From: Xanthobacteraceae bacterium
GTDB lineage: Bacteria; Pseudomonadota; Alphaproteobacteria; Rhizobiales; Xanthobacteraceae
Direction of reading: 5' to 3'
DNA length: 64,000 nt
NCBI GenBank assembly: GCA_019752575.1
Contig: JAIELW010000019.1
Coordinates: 1 to 64,000 of the forward strand
Notes under the pieces: model-generated
What the model was told of the DNA's origin: nothing
Databases searched by the model: none
The model's input: the letters and a program-made list of their open reading frames with translations, nothing else
Shown: positions 1 to 8,600 of the stretch, piece after piece
How positions within the stretch are numbered: the first letter of the stretch is position 1
Layout of the letters: every line of letters begins with the position of its first letter
Position numbers and translations under genes: made by a program

Positions 1-1805
1 TCGATCATGCTCGAAATGAGCTTCAAGCCGGTCTGCCAGAACGCCGGGTCGCGCGCGTCGAGACCGAAGGGTTTCAGCAATTCCGAATGGTGCTTGGTGC
101 CGCCGGCAGCCAACATCGCGAGATAGCGCTCGGCGAAACCGCTGTCGTCCTTCTCGTAAACGGCATAGAGCGAGTTCACGAGGCAGTCGCCGAAGGCATA
201 AGCGTAAACGTAGAACGGCGCGTGGACGAAGTGGCCGATATAGGCCCAGTAGGTCTCGTACCCTTCGCCGAGATGGATCGCAGGGCCTAAGCTCTCGCCC
301 TGCACGCTCATCCAGAGTTCGGAGATTTTTTCCGGCGTCAGCTCGCCGTGCTTGCGCTCGGTGTGGAGCTTGCGCTCGAAGGTATAGAACGCAATCTGGC
401 GGATCACCGTATTGATCATGTCCTCGACCTTCTGCACCAGCATCGCCTTCTTCTGCACGGGCGCGGCTTTCGCCAAGAGCGCGCGGAAGGTCAGCATCTC
501 GCCGAACACGGAGGCGGTTTCGGCAAGCGTCAGCGGCGTCGGCGCCATCAGCGCGCCGTTTGGGGCGGCCAGCACCTGATGCACACCGTGGCCGAGTTCG
601 TGCGCGAGCGTCATCACGTCGCGCGGCTTGCCCATGTAGTTCAGGAGCACGTAAGGATGCGCTGACGGGACAGTCGGGTGCGAGAACGCGCCCGACGCCT
701 TGCCCGGCCGCACCGGCGCGTCGATCCAGTTCCTGTCGAAGAATTGCTTTGCGATGTCAGCCATGGGCGGCGAGAACGCGGCATAGGCGGAAAGCACGGT
801 CTCGCGCGCCTCCGGCCAAGCGATCGTGCGCTGCTCGACCTTCGGCAGCGGCGCGTTGCGGTCCCAGTGCTCCAGCTTCTCCTTGCCGAACCACTTCGCT
901 TTCATCTTGTAATAGTGGTGCGACACCTGCGGGAATGACGCCCGCACGGCTTCGACCAGCGCATCCACCACTTCGCGCTCGACGCGGTTCGAAAGGTGGC
1001 GCGCATCCGCGATATCCTGAAAGCCGCGCCAGCGGTCGGAGATTTCTTTGTCCTTCGCGAGCACGTTCGTGACCAGTGCAAAGGTCGAGATATTTTCCTT
1101 GAAGACGTTCGCGAGCGCGCCCGCGGCCTTGGCGCGCTTCAACTCGTCCGCGTCCTGCAACATGGTCAGCGTCGGCTCCAGCGTGAGCCGCTCGTTGTCG
1201 ATCTCGAAGCGCAGCCCCGCGATGGTTTCGTCGAACAGCCGGTTCCATGCGCCGCGCCCGGTGACGGATTTCTCGTGGAATAGAAGCTCGATCTTGTCTT
1301 CCAACTGATAGGGCTTCTCGCGCCGCGTATCCTCGACCCATGGGCGGTAGTGGCCGAAGATGGGATCTTCGAGCGCGCGCTCGATCAGCGTGTCGTCGAT
1401 GCGATTGAGCTCTAACGTGAAGAACAGAAGATGCGACGAGCTCGCGGTAATGCGCTCGACCACGTCGCCGTAGAACTTGCCGCGCTTGGGGTCGGTCGTG
1501 TTCTGCGCGCGGACGAGGCCCGCGAACGAAACCAGCCGCCCCAGAAGATCGTCGATCGCCTCATAACGGCGCACCGCGGCGCCTAACGTTGCGCCGGCCG
1601 AAGGCGACTTCGCAATTTCTTCCAGCTTGCCCTTGAACTCCCGCTCAAAAGCGACGCAGTCGGCGTCCGCCTTGGCGAGATCGGCCTGCACCTTCGGATC
1701 GTCGATCGAGGCATAGAGATCCGTCAGATTCCACTCTGGCAGCGCGCCGAGCGGGCCCGCGCCGGGCGCGGCGGAAGAGGCCGGATTCTCGAAGGCAATC
1801 TTCAT
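1..1805 (-). CDS. M3 family oligoendopeptidase (PepF-like), 3' end cut by the window edge
   Basis: Cytoplasmic zinc metallopeptidase that degrades short peptides. Read leftwards from the ATG at 1803-1805, 601 codons are open and no stop is reached before the window ends. The zinc-binding motif HELGH lies at about residues 402-406 (588-602), in the typical M3 context TLAHELGHGVHQ. The family is usually a little over 600 residues, so only a short C-terminal tail is probably missing; the last visible residues (FWQTGLKLISSMI) are of the kind found near the family C-terminus. The N-terminus (MKIAFENPASSAAPG) has no signal peptide. The gene stands alone, with the first hairpin pair upstream. The family call is firm; the split between PepF and other M3 oligoendopeptidases is not resolved. 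Confidence 0.9.
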   Translation of the reverse strand, partial: MKIAFENPASSAAPGAGPLGALPEWNLTDLYASIDDPKVQADLAKADADCVAFEREFKGKLEEIAKSPSAGATLGAAVRRYEAIDDLLGRLVSFAGLVRAQNTTDPKRGKFYGDVVERITASSSHLLFFTLELNRIDDTLIERALEDPIFGHYRPWVEDTRREKPYQLEDKIELLFHEKSVTGRGAWNRLFDETIAGLRFEIDNERLTLEPTLTMLQDADELKRAKAAGALANVFKENISTFALVTNVLAKDKEISDRWRGFQDIADARHLSNRVEREVVDALVEAVRASFPQVSHHYYKMKAKWFGKEKLEHWDRNAPLPKVEQRTIAWPEARETVLSAYAAFSPPMADIAKQFFDRNWIDAPVRPGKASGAFSHPTVPSAHPYVLLNYMGKPRDVMTLAHELGHGVHQVLAAPNGALMAPTPLTLAETASVFGEMLTFRALLAKAAPVQKKAMLVQKVEDMINTVIRQIAFYTFERKLHTERKHGELTPEKISELWMSVQGESLGPAIHLGEGYETYWAYIGHFVHAPFYVYAYAFGDCLVNSLYAVYEKDDSGFAERYLAMLAAGGTKHHSELLKPFGLDARDPAFWQTGLKLISSMI

Positions 1806-1845
1806 CGGCAAAATCTCCTGCAGGCAAATTCTATCGCATGGCGGG

Positions 1846-2012
1846 GCTATTACCCACTTTCCGAAGTTCGCCATACAGCGCGGCACGCTTTTTTGCGAAC
1901 TTCGGAAAGTCCAGGGTACTAGCAAGTCTATAATTCTCGTACCGCTTTCTATTGGAAGTTTCTGAGCGAACCTGCGGCTAGTACTGCAGAAACTTCCAAT
2001 AGGCGGTACGAG
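1846..2012. repeat. Tandem pair of long hairpins (copy 1)
   Basis: Two imperfect palindromes stand side by side. Hairpin A (1846-1923, 78 nt) has perfect 15-bp inner arms at 1857-1871 and 1895-1909 around a 23-nt loop; beyond a small internal loop the outer arms 1846-1855 and 1914-1923 pair with one mismatch. Hairpin B (1936-2012, 77 nt) pairs 1936-1964 with 1987-2012, broken only by a three-base bulge, around a 22-nt loop. Hairpin B ends three bases from the stop codon of the 205-aa gene. The same geometry recurs at 53012-53180. Neither arm has a clear T tract, so simple intrinsic termination is not obvious. Confidence 0.8.
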
Positions 2013-2015
2013 TGC

Positions 2016-2633
2016 TCACAACGAGCCAACGCCCGGATGCCAGTGCGGTTCGTAGCCGCGAGCCAGAACCTTGGTAATGGCGGGTGGCGTCAGCATCATG
2101 GCGCTGCCCGAAGGGCGGGCCATCGCTTCCGTGTAGCCCGAAGGCGACCAGCGCAGGAGCCGCTTGCCCTTTACGGCAAACGATTCGTTCCCGCCGAGTG
2201 TCACGAAAGCGCCGTCCGGCAGATCCGGCAGCGAAACCGGATGCAGCCGCTTCGAGCGTCCGTCTTGCTCCAGCCGCTCGCGATGCAGGACCAAATCCAT
2301 CTCGCCAGCGCGCTTCGGCGACCCGCGCCCGGAAAACTTTTCCGCGAAATCCTTCGCCTCGGCGCGGCGGCATTCGAAGCAGGGCCGGTGGCCGGAAGCT
2401 AACGCGGTCGGCTCGTCCATAAAGAAGAGTTCGGTGTAATAGCGGCCCCAGACGTCGCGCTGCCTGCCCTTGAAGGAAAGCACGCAGCAAATCCACGCGC
2501 GCGAGACGTGGCGGCGTTGCCCAAGCGTCTGGTCGTCGCGATGGAATTTGCCGCCGCGATTGCCGAAGAAGCCGCCGCGCGATGAGTCGGCGAACAGTTC
2601 TCCGAATGGCGAGACGCGGTTCTGGAGAGGCAT
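2016..2633 (-). CDS. Conserved hypothetical protein, 205 aa, with an HRPCFECRR motif
   Basis: I do not recognise a named family. The protein starts MPLQNRVSPFGEL at 2631-2633. The reading frame continues 13 codons further upstream, but those codons fall in a dispersed dyad repeat, so the internal ATG is the better start. About residues 75-100 contain SGHRPCFECRR, a short Cys-x-x-Cys patch that resembles the RPCKRC segment of the Ada metal-binding domain; a zinc-binding role is only a guess. An aromatic-rich stretch (FHRDDQ, WICCVLSFKGR) precedes it. No signal peptide or membrane segment is visible. It is probably transcribed alone towards the hairpin pair. Confidence 0.7.
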   Translation of the reverse strand: MPLQNRVSPFGELFADSSRGGFFGNRGGKFHRDDQTLGQRRHVSRAWICCVLSFKGRQRDVWGRYYTELFFMDEPTALASGHRPCFECRRAEAKDFAEKFSGRGSPKRAGEMDLVLHRERLEQDGRSKRLHPVSLPDLPDGAFVTLGGNESFAVKGKRLLRWSPSGYTEAMARPSGSAMMLTPPAITKVLARGYEPHWHPGVGSL

Positions 2634-2645
2634 TGCACTCCATTT

Positions 2646-2735
2646 CGTCATGCCCGGCCCTGTGCCGGGCATCCACGTCTTAGCAGCCTATCAGCAAGAA
2701 AGGCGCGGATGGCCGGGACAAGCCCGGCCATGACG
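2646..2735. repeat. Dispersed dyad repeat, family A, copy 1
   Basis: About 90 bp with terminal inverted CGTCATG/CATGACG ends, each joined to a short self-complementary arm of the type GCCCGGC...GCCGGGC, and a variable middle of about 25 bp flanked by CCACG/CG(T/C)GG. Four more copies occur in this window, at 13667, 26201, 34083 and 43577. It lies just upstream of the 205-aa gene and supplies spurious codons to its reading frame. Confidence 0.9.
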
Positions 2736-2747
2736 AGAGAAAGAGAA

Positions 2748-2770
2748 ATGCGCGCGTCTCGAAGGATGAG
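2748..2770. repeat. Fragment of dispersed repeat family B
   Basis: The 2748-2770 stretch contains GCGCGTCTCGAAGGATGAG, which matches the core of the longer repeat at 19841-19932 (CGTCTCGAAGGATG). It directly follows a family A copy, so two repeat families abut here. Confidence 0.5.
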
Positions 2771-2845
2771 CGGGATTCAGACTCTCTTAACGCCCGTCAA
2801 CCAATGTGCCCCGAAACGGCACATCTGTCGCCGGGCGGGGTTTTT

Positions 2846-4342
2846 ATGAGCGCGCGTATTCTGGTGGTGGACGACGATCCGGTGCAACGCCGGTTGCTCG
2901 AAGCGATGATCAAGCGCTTCGACTACGAGCCGGTGATGGCCGAAGGCGCGGAAGCCGCGCTGAAAATGCTCGATGCCGCCGAAGGCGCCAATATCGAATG
3001 CATAGTGCTCGATCTCGTAATGCCCGACCTCGACGGCATGGGCATGCTCGGAAAACTTCGCGAGCGCGGCAGCCAATTGCCCGTGATTGTGCAGACCGCG
3101 CAAGGCTCGATCGACACCGTCGTCTCGGCGATGCGCGCGGGCGCAGTGGACTTCTGCGTGAAGCCGGTGCGCGCCGAACGCCTGCAGGTTTCGCTCCGTA
3201 ACGCCTTGGCGCAAGCGACGCTCGCCGACGAAGTGCGGCGCATGCACAAATCCGCCGACGGCAAGCTCAGCCTCAAGGATCTTTCCACCAAGAGCCCGCG
3301 CATGCAGGCGGCCCTCACACTCGCCGAAAAAGCCGCGGCCTCCGACATCCCGGTCCTGATCGAAGGCGAATCCGGCACCGGCAAGGAACTGTTCGCCCGC
3401 GCGATCCACGCCGCGGGCCCGCGCGCGAAGAAACCTTTTGTCGCGGTCAACTGCGGTGCGATCCCGGCAAACTTGGTCGAGTCGATTCTCTTCGGTCACG
3501 AGAAGGGCTCGTTCACCGGCGCGCAGGACAAGCAGCCCGGCAAATTTCTCGAAGCCGACGGCGGCACGCTGTTCCTGGACGAGATCGGCGAACTTCCCGC
3601 CGACGCGCAGGTGAAATTGCTTCGCGCGCTGCAGGAAGGCGAGATCGATCCGGTCGGTTCGCGGAAGCCCGTGAAAGTCGATTTCCGTCTCGTCTCCGCG
3701 ACCAATCGCGACTTGATGGCGCTGGTACGCGAAGGCGCGTTCCGCGAAGATCTTTTCTACCGCTTGCACATTTATCCGGTGACGCTGCCGCCGCTGCGCG
3801 AGCGCATGGAAGATGTGCCCGAACTCGTGAAGCGTTTCGTCGCTCGCTTCGCCGCCGAGGAAGGCAAGCGCGTGCGCTCGGTTTCCGCCGACGCGATGAA
3901 GCTGCTCTCCGAATACAAGTGGCCCGGCAACGTGCGCCAATTGGAGAACGCCGTGTTCCGCGCGGTCGTGCTTGCGGGTGCGGACGAAATCGGCGTCTCG
4001 GAATTTCCGCAGGTAGCGTCCCAAGTGCCGGGTTATGAGCAGGCGGCGTTCAACCCGCCATCGATCCCGTCTCCCTCTACCCAGCCTTCGGCCCCGCTGA
4101 TCGTTGCCGAAGAACAACCGGAAGTCCCCGCCCGCGAGCGTCTGGAACTCGTCGATTTCCATGGCCACGTCCGGCCGATGGAGACGCTGGAGGCCGAAAT
4201 CATCCGCTTCACGATCGATCATTACCGGGGCCGGATGACCGAGGTCGCCCGCCGCCTTGGCATCGGCCGCTCGACTCTCTACCGGAAGCTCAAGGAATTG
4301 GGTCTCGAGGCCGAAACCGGGGCCGATCACGCGGATTTGTGA
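2846..4342 (+). CDS. NtrC-family sigma-54-dependent response regulator
   Basis: A 498-aa two-component regulator in three parts. The receiver domain (residues 1-120) carries acidic residues VVDDD, phospho-acceptor Asp56 in IVLDLVMPD, and a conserved Lys in FCVKPV. The AAA+ domain (about 150-380) has Walker A GESGTGKE near 173, the sigma-54 contact loop GSFTGA near 221 (the commoner form is GAFTGA), and Walker [12 protein letters not shown]. The C-terminal Fis-type helix-turn-helix ends in [17 protein letters not shown]. The start [11 protein letters not shown] at 2846 is chosen because the receiver begins there; an upstream in-frame ATG at 2804 would add 14 residues with no domain. No histidine kinase lies next to it. 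The following L,D-transpeptidase and DUF882 genes make cell-wall control a reasonable inference. Confidence 0.92.
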   Translation: MSARILVVDDDPVQRRLLEAMIKRFDYEPVMAEGAEAALKMLDAAEGANIECIVLDLVMPDLDGMGMLGKLRERGSQLPVIVQTAQGSIDTVVSAMRAGAVDFCVKPVRAERLQVSLRNALAQATLADEVRRMHKSADGKLSLKDLSTKSPRMQAALTLAEKAAASDIPVLIEGESGTGKELFARAIHAAGPRAKKPFVAVNCGAIPANLVESILFGHEKGSFTGAQDKQPGKFLEADGGTLFLDEIGELPADAQVKLLRALQEGEIDPVGSRKPVKVDFRLVSATNRDLMALVREGAFREDLFYRLHIYPVTLPPLRERMEDVPELVKRFVARFAAEEGKRVRSVSADAMKLLSEYKWPGNVRQLENAVFRAVVLAGADEIGVSEFPQVASQVPGYEQAAFNPPSIPSPSTQPSAPLIVAEEQPEVPARERLELVDFHGHVRPMETLEAEIIRFTIDHYRGRMTEVARRLGIGRSTLYRKLKELGLEAETGADHADL

Positions 4343-4475
4343 CCCGGCCGCGTGGCTAAGCGGTAACAGAGACTGGCAAATTCGGAACGGTGAGCCGCGG
4401 ACCGCACTTGTACCCTTGATCGGGTCGGCCGCCACTGCCACAAGCTAGGCAACCAGTTTCAAGCGGGAGATTACT

Positions 4476-6356
4476 ATGCACCCCGACAGGCACTTTGACC
4501 TTGTTTCGCGCGGTCTTTTCGTCGGCGCCGCCCTTTTTGCGCTGACCCCGGCCGCCTTGGCCCAAACCGATCTGGTCAAGGAAATTCCGGCTCCGGAAGT
4601 AGCCGCCCCGTCCGGCCTCGAAGCGCAACCGCAGCCGCAGATGCAGGCAACCGCGCCGGTCACCGCACCTGCATCCGCCACCAACTATGTTCCGTCGGAC
4701 GAAACCAAGAAGCTCACCGGCAAGAAGCTCCTCGACGCGCCGCTCGCCAATCTCTCGGGCACCGACGCGGCCATCGCAGAGAAGCTGCGCGAACTGATCG
4801 CGACCCGTAGCGACCGCTTCTTCAGCCGCAAGGACGAACGCGAAGCCGCCGAGGCGTTCTATCGCGATCGCGGCTTCCAGCCGCTCTGGACCGCGAACGG
4901 CAAGACCACGCAGCTGACCGCCGCGGCTATCGCTTTCCTGAAGAAGGTCGGCGAGGACGGCCTCGAACCCGCCGACTACGCTGCGCCGAACTTCGACGTC
5001 ACCGAAGCCGACAAGCTCGCCGAAGCCGAACTCGCCTACACCGGCGGAGCGCTCGACTTCGTGCGGCACGCTTCTTCGGGCCGCATTCATCCGTCGCGCA
5101 CCTTCCGCGACACCGAATACAAGCACGACGGCCTCGATCCGCTCGTCAGCCTGAACAAGATCGCGTCCGCGGCAAACGTCGGCGAAACGCTTGCGGCGTT
5201 CTTCCCGCCACACGAGCAATACAAATTGCTCAAGGCGGAGCTTGCGAAGCTCCGCGCCAAGCCGGAAGCCGAGCAGGTCCGCATCCAGCAGGGTCAGGTG
5301 CTGCGCTTCAACGCGAAAGCGAAGCAGCACCAGGCCGACAATCGCGTGCCTGCGCTCCGCGAACGCCTCGGCCTGCCGGCGAAGGACGACAAGTTCTACG
5401 ACGAAGACCTCGCCAAGGCGGTTGCCGATTTCCAGAAGGATAAGAAGCGCAAGGCCGACGGCATTCTGACGAATGAAGTCGTTGCCGCGATGAATCCGGC
5501 CAACACCGACAAGGTCGAAGACATCATCCTTGCCAACATGGAGCGCTGGCGCTGGCTCGCCCGCGATCTCGGCAAAAATCACGTCATCACCAGCATCCCC
5601 GGTTATTACCTGCGCGTCTTTCAGGACGGCAAGGAAGTCTGGGAAACGCGCGTCGTCATCGGCGCGCCGACCAAGATCACGCCGATCACGACGCAGGAAA
5701 TGAGTTTCATCACGGTGAACCCGACCTGGAACGTGCCGCCGTCGATCATCGCGAGAGATTACATTCCGGCCCTGCGTCAGGATCCGGAAGTCATGAAGCG
5801 CATGGGCATGAAAGTCCAGACACGTCCTGACGGCACTTTGCATATTTCGCAGGGACCGGGAGACGCGAACGCGCTCGGCCGCCTCCGCTTCAACTTCCCG
5901 AACAAGTTCCTGGTCTATCAGCACGACACGCCGGTCCGGCACCTGTTCGCGCACGATGAGCGCGCCTACAGTGCCGGATGTATCCGCGTGCAGGATCCGC
6001 TGAAATACGCGGAATTGCTGATGAACATGGCGCGTCCGGGCGAAGACTGGACGCAGGAAAAGATCAAGAAGATGTACGGTACCGCCGAGCACAAGCTCGA
6101 CTTCAAGAACCTGATTCCAGTCCACCTCATCTACAACACGGCCGAGATCCGCGACGGCAAGCTCATCATCCGCAAGGATCTCTACAAGGTCGATGCGGCG
6201 ACGATTAAGAACCTCAAGGCCTCCGGCAACGAGCGCAAGCAGCTCGAAGTCGCGATCAAGCACCCCGACCTGACGCCGGGCCGTCAGGCGCTGACCCTCG
6301 ACGGCTACGACGACCGCGTCGGCGGCTTCGACCTGTTCAGAATTTTCCGCCGCTAA
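4476..6356 (+). CDS. YcbB/LdtD-type L,D-transpeptidase
   Basis: A 626-aa periplasmic peptidoglycan cross-linking enzyme. An N-terminal signal peptide (GLFVGAALFALTPAALAQ) is followed by a Pro/Gln-rich linker. Next come the scaffold region of YcbB-like enzymes, a peptidoglycan-binding segment (about residues 290-345, with VADFQKDKKRKADGIL), and the YkuD catalytic domain (about 380-560). The catalytic motif HDERAYSAGCIRV places the nucleophile at Cys502. The start is supported by AGCGGGAG about 8 nt upstream. It lies 133 bp after the NtrC-like gene in the same direction and is followed by a hairpin at 6384. Confidence 0.92.
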   Translation: MHPDRHFDLVSRGLFVGAALFALTPAALAQTDLVKEIPAPEVAAPSGLEAQPQPQMQATAPVTAPASATNYVPSDETKKLTGKKLLDAPLANLSGTDAAIAEKLRELIATRSDRFFSRKDEREAAEAFYRDRGFQPLWTANGKTTQLTAAAIAFLKKVGEDGLEPADYAAPNFDVTEADKLAEAELAYTGGALDFVRHASSGRIHPSRTFRDTEYKHDGLDPLVSLNKIASAANVGETLAAFFPPHEQYKLLKAELAKLRAKPEAEQVRIQQGQVLRFNAKAKQHQADNRVPALRERLGLPAKDDKFYDEDLAKAVADFQKDKKRKADGILTNEVVAAMNPANTDKVEDIILANMERWRWLARDLGKNHVITSIPGYYLRVFQDGKEVWETRVVIGAPTKITPITTQEMSFITVNPTWNVPPSIIARDYIPALRQDPEVMKRMGMKVQTRPDGTLHISQGPGDANALGRLRFNFPNKFLVYQHDTPVRHLFAHDERAYSAGCIRVQDPLKYAELLMNMARPGEDWTQEKIKKMYGTAEHKLDFKNLIPVHLIYNTAEIRDGKLIIRKDLYKVDAATIKNLKASGNERKQLEVAIKHPDLTPGRQALTLDGYDDRVGGFDLFRIFRR

Positions 6357-6383
6357 GCGCGGCGAATCCTGGACCGAAATGCG

Positions 6384-6410
6384 ACGGGGGCCTTCGGCCC
6401 CCGTTAACTT
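6384..6410 (+). terminator. Rho-independent-type terminator after the L,D-transpeptidase
   Basis: Arms ACGGGGGCC (6384-6392) and GGCCCCCGT (6396-6404) form a 9-bp GC-rich stem around a TTC loop, followed by TAACTTTT. It sits 28 bp after the transpeptidase stop. Confidence 0.75.
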
Positions 6411-6575
6411 TTGGGTAACCGGCGGGCTCCATTTCCGCCATTTTCGGCCCCTAGCAAAAGAACTGTCGGGGGCATCTTCGGTCAACAACTCGTTAACCGG
6501 ACCCGGCAAGACTGCGTAAATCCTGCTTCTCGCGCCCAGAGGGGTGGCTGAAAGCAGTCAGGGACGGGTTCGTAC

Positions 6576-7898
6576 TTGCCGAAGAAAGCTTCCGCTGCCG
6601 CGTTGCGCGACTGGAAGGCCTGCCGTTCGCTTGGAGCGATCGGGGCCGCCGCGATTGCGCTCACCTTTTCGACCACGAGCCTGCAAAGCGTGATCGCGAA
6701 CGGCGATACGCGCACCATCTCGATGTTTCATACGCACTCGAAAGAGTCGATCACCGTTACCTTCAAGGTGAACGGCCGCTACGACGAGGCTGCGCTCGCG
6801 AAGATCAACAGCTTCCTGCGGGACTGGCGCAACCACAAAGAAACGAAGATGAACCCGCATCTCTTCGACATCCTGTGGGAAGTGAACCGCGACGCCGGCG
6901 GCAAGCAGCCGATCCAGATCATCTCGGCGTTCCGCTCGCCTGAAACCAACGAAATGCTCCGCTCGCGCTCGAGCGGCGTCGCCAAACACAGCCAGCACGT
7001 GCTCGGCAACGCGATCGACTTCCGCATCCCGGATGTGCCGCTCTCCGAACTCCGCGCGGCCGGCCTGCGGCTGCAGCGCGGCGGCGTCGGCTTCTATCCG
7101 GGCTCCGACTTCGTCCACATGGATACATCGACCATTCGCCACTGGCCGCGCATGACGCGCGATCAGCTTGCGCGCGTGTTCCCGGACGGCAAGACGGTTC
7201 ACGTTCCGACCGACGGCGTGCCGCTCAAGAACTTCCAGATGGCTGCCGCGGAAATTCAGCAGCGCGGACAATTCGGCGAACGTCAGCGGATCCAGGTCGC
7301 CTCTGTGACATCCGTACCGGAAGCCAATACTTTGCAGCGCTTCATCACCTCGATCTTCGCAGCGAATTCCGCGAACAACACGCGCGAGCCGGAAGTGCAG
7401 GATGACGACGACGTACCGGCGCCGCAGCAGCAGACGCCGCCCGCGCGGACGCAGGTCGCCTCTATTACCCCGCAGCCGCTCCTGCCGGCGGTCGCGCGCC
7501 AGCAGCAGCAACAGCGCGAACGCCTGCAATGGCAAACCGGCCCCGCACCCGTGAACGCGCCGCAGGAGCCTTCGGAAGAAACCACCGGGACGACCTCGCT
7601 CGCCTACAACAATCCGCGCGAGCGCAATTTCCCGCCGCAGGCTCGCATGCAGGGCACCCTCGCCGCGGTGCCGCTCGTCGCAGGCGCGCATACGCTGCCC
7701 GCAGGCTTCGCGAGCGTGAGCGGCCTGAACCAGATGAAGCATCCGGAAAACGTGCGCGGCTTCGCGGCGCCCGTGCGCGCGATCGTCGATAACAGCTTCC
7801 AGGAATTCGCGCCGAGCCAGATCGCCGGCGGCTTCCAGACGAACCGCCCGCAAGTCAGCGTGGTTGGCTTCGAGCCAGTCCGCGCGGCTTCCCGCTAA
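6576..7898 (+). CDS. DUF882 / YcbK-like (M15-fold) murein peptidase family protein
   Basis: A 440-aa protein. It starts with TTG at 6576 (MPKKASAAALRDW), then a hydrophobic segment (IGAAAIALTFSTT) that is probably a signal anchor. The DUF882 domain covers about residues 45-200 and keeps the metallopeptidase features IISAFRSPETN, SQHVLGNAIDFRI and FVHMDT, which resemble the zinc-binding and catalytic residues of D-Ala-D-Ala peptidases and E. coli YcbK. Roughly the last 220 residues are Pro/Gln-rich, low complexity and have no recognisable domain. The preceding L,D-transpeptidase suggests the two genes act on the same wall cross-links. The TTG start is the only plausible one before the signal segment but remains less certain than the family. 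Confidence 0.85.
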   Translation: MPKKASAAALRDWKACRSLGAIGAAAIALTFSTTSLQSVIANGDTRTISMFHTHSKESITVTFKVNGRYDEAALAKINSFLRDWRNHKETKMNPHLFDILWEVNRDAGGKQPIQIISAFRSPETNEMLRSRSSGVAKHSQHVLGNAIDFRIPDVPLSELRAAGLRLQRGGVGFYPGSDFVHMDTSTIRHWPRMTRDQLARVFPDGKTVHVPTDGVPLKNFQMAAAEIQQRGQFGERQRIQVASVTSVPEANTLQRFITSIFAANSANNTREPEVQDDDDVPAPQQQTPPARTQVASITPQPLLPAVARQQQQQRERLQWQTGPAPVNAPQEPSEETTGTTSLAYNNPRERNFPPQARMQGTLAAVPLVAGAHTLPAGFASVSGLNQMKHPENVRGFAAPVRAIVDNSFQEFAPSQIAGGFQTNRPQVSVVGFEPVRAASR

Positions 7899-7918
7899 AG
7901 TTTTTTGTTCGATCGAAT

Positions 7919-7953
7919 TTTCCTTCTCTCCGCTTGCGGGGAGTAAGGAATTT
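7919..7953. terminator. Hairpin between convergent DUF882 and gapR genes
   Basis: TTCCTT (7920-7925) and AAGGAA (7945-7950) enclose a second stem made of CTCTCCG and CGGGGAG. This forms one long hairpin in the 53-bp gap between two convergent stop codons. Only three T residues follow on the plus strand, so it may act in both directions but is not a classic terminator. Confidence 0.5.
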
Positions 7954-8233
7954 AGCGGGCGCCGATTCCGAGCGCCTCGCGATACAACTCCACGATCGCC
8001 TCGAATTCCTGCCGCTCCGAAGCTTCCTGCCCGCGCAGCCGCACGACCGCGCGCAGCGCCTTGGTGTCGAAGCCGTTCGCTTTGGCCTCGCCATAGACTT
8101 CGCGAATGTCGTCCGCGAGCGCTTTCTTTTCATCTTCCAGACGCTCGATGCGCTCGACCAGCGCCTTCAATTGCGATTTGGCGAAGCTGGTTGCGTCCGC
8201 GGTGGCGGATTCTTTCTTGGCTGCTGCTGGCAT
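7952..8233 (-). CDS. gapR: GapR nucleoid-associated protein (DUF2312)
   Basis: A 93-aa basic coiled-coil DNA-binding protein. In Caulobacter the family binds over-twisted, AT-rich DNA ahead of the replication fork and RNA polymerase and helps type II topoisomerases. The sequence shows an Ala/Ser-rich N-terminus, then the heptad-like helix LKALVERIERLEDEKKALADD and the family region DIREVYGEAKANGFD followed by a basic helix (VVRLRGQEASER). Its length matches the family. It lies 9 bp downstream of the DUF1244 gene, so the two are probably cotranscribed. Confidence 0.9.
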   Translation of the reverse strand: MPAAAKKESATADATSFAKSQLKALVERIERLEDEKKALADDIREVYGEAKANGFDTKALRAVVRLRGQEASERQEFEAIVELYREALGIGAR

Positions 8234-8242
8234 GGCCCTACT

Positions 8243-8545
8243 TCAGTGACGGTGGGATTTGTCGAAGGCGGCTTTCTGGTCCGCGCTGGCTTCTTTCTGA
8301 TAACGCGATTTGAATTCCTCGCAGCTCATGCCGTAGACCGCCTCGCGGCTTTCGTCTTTGGTCATGGCGACGCCTTTCGCATCGGCAGCGTCTTTCAGCC
8401 AGTTCGAAAGGCAGTTGCGGCAGAAACCCGCGAGATTCATGAGATCGATATTCTGCACGTCGGTGCGCGCGCGCAAATGCTCGACCAGCCTGCGGTACAC
8501 CGCAGCCTCCAACTCCGTGCGGGTTTTGTCGTCGATCTGGCTCAT
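8243..8545 (-). CDS. DUF1244 family protein
   Basis: A 100-aa protein. DUF1244 is a small, mostly alphaproteobacterial family of unknown function. The sequence has FCRNCLSNWL and GMSCEEFKSRYQ, giving three conserved-looking Cys residues, and ends in HRH. The start MSQIDDKTRTELE at 8545 is preferred over an in-frame ATG 10 codons upstream, because family members begin near it. It is upstream of and close to gapR, an arrangement that suggests one operon. No signal peptide. Confidence 0.85.
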   Translation of the reverse strand: MSQIDDKTRTELEAAVYRRLVEHLRARTDVQNIDLMNLAGFCRNCLSNWLKDAADAKGVAMTKDESREAVYGMSCEEFKSRYQKEASADQKAAFDKSHRH

Positions 8546-8600
8546 CGCGTCTACTCCGGAACTCTTGCGCCGCATTCTAGCGCGGCAGGGACGCAGAGTC

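Noticed and set aside
1806-2015. Possible small RNA gene in the hairpin pair
   Set aside because: No promoter could be picked out in either direction; reported instead as a repeat of unknown role.
2777-4441. 554-codon open frame antisense to the NtrC-like gene
   Set aside because: Same cause; the plus strand carries complete receiver, AAA+ and HTH domains.
4356-6509. 717-codon open frame antisense to the L,D-transpeptidase
   Set aside because: It mirrors the codon-position bias of a GC-rich gene on the other strand; no domain, signal or ribosome site, and low-complexity Arg/Asp/Glu content.
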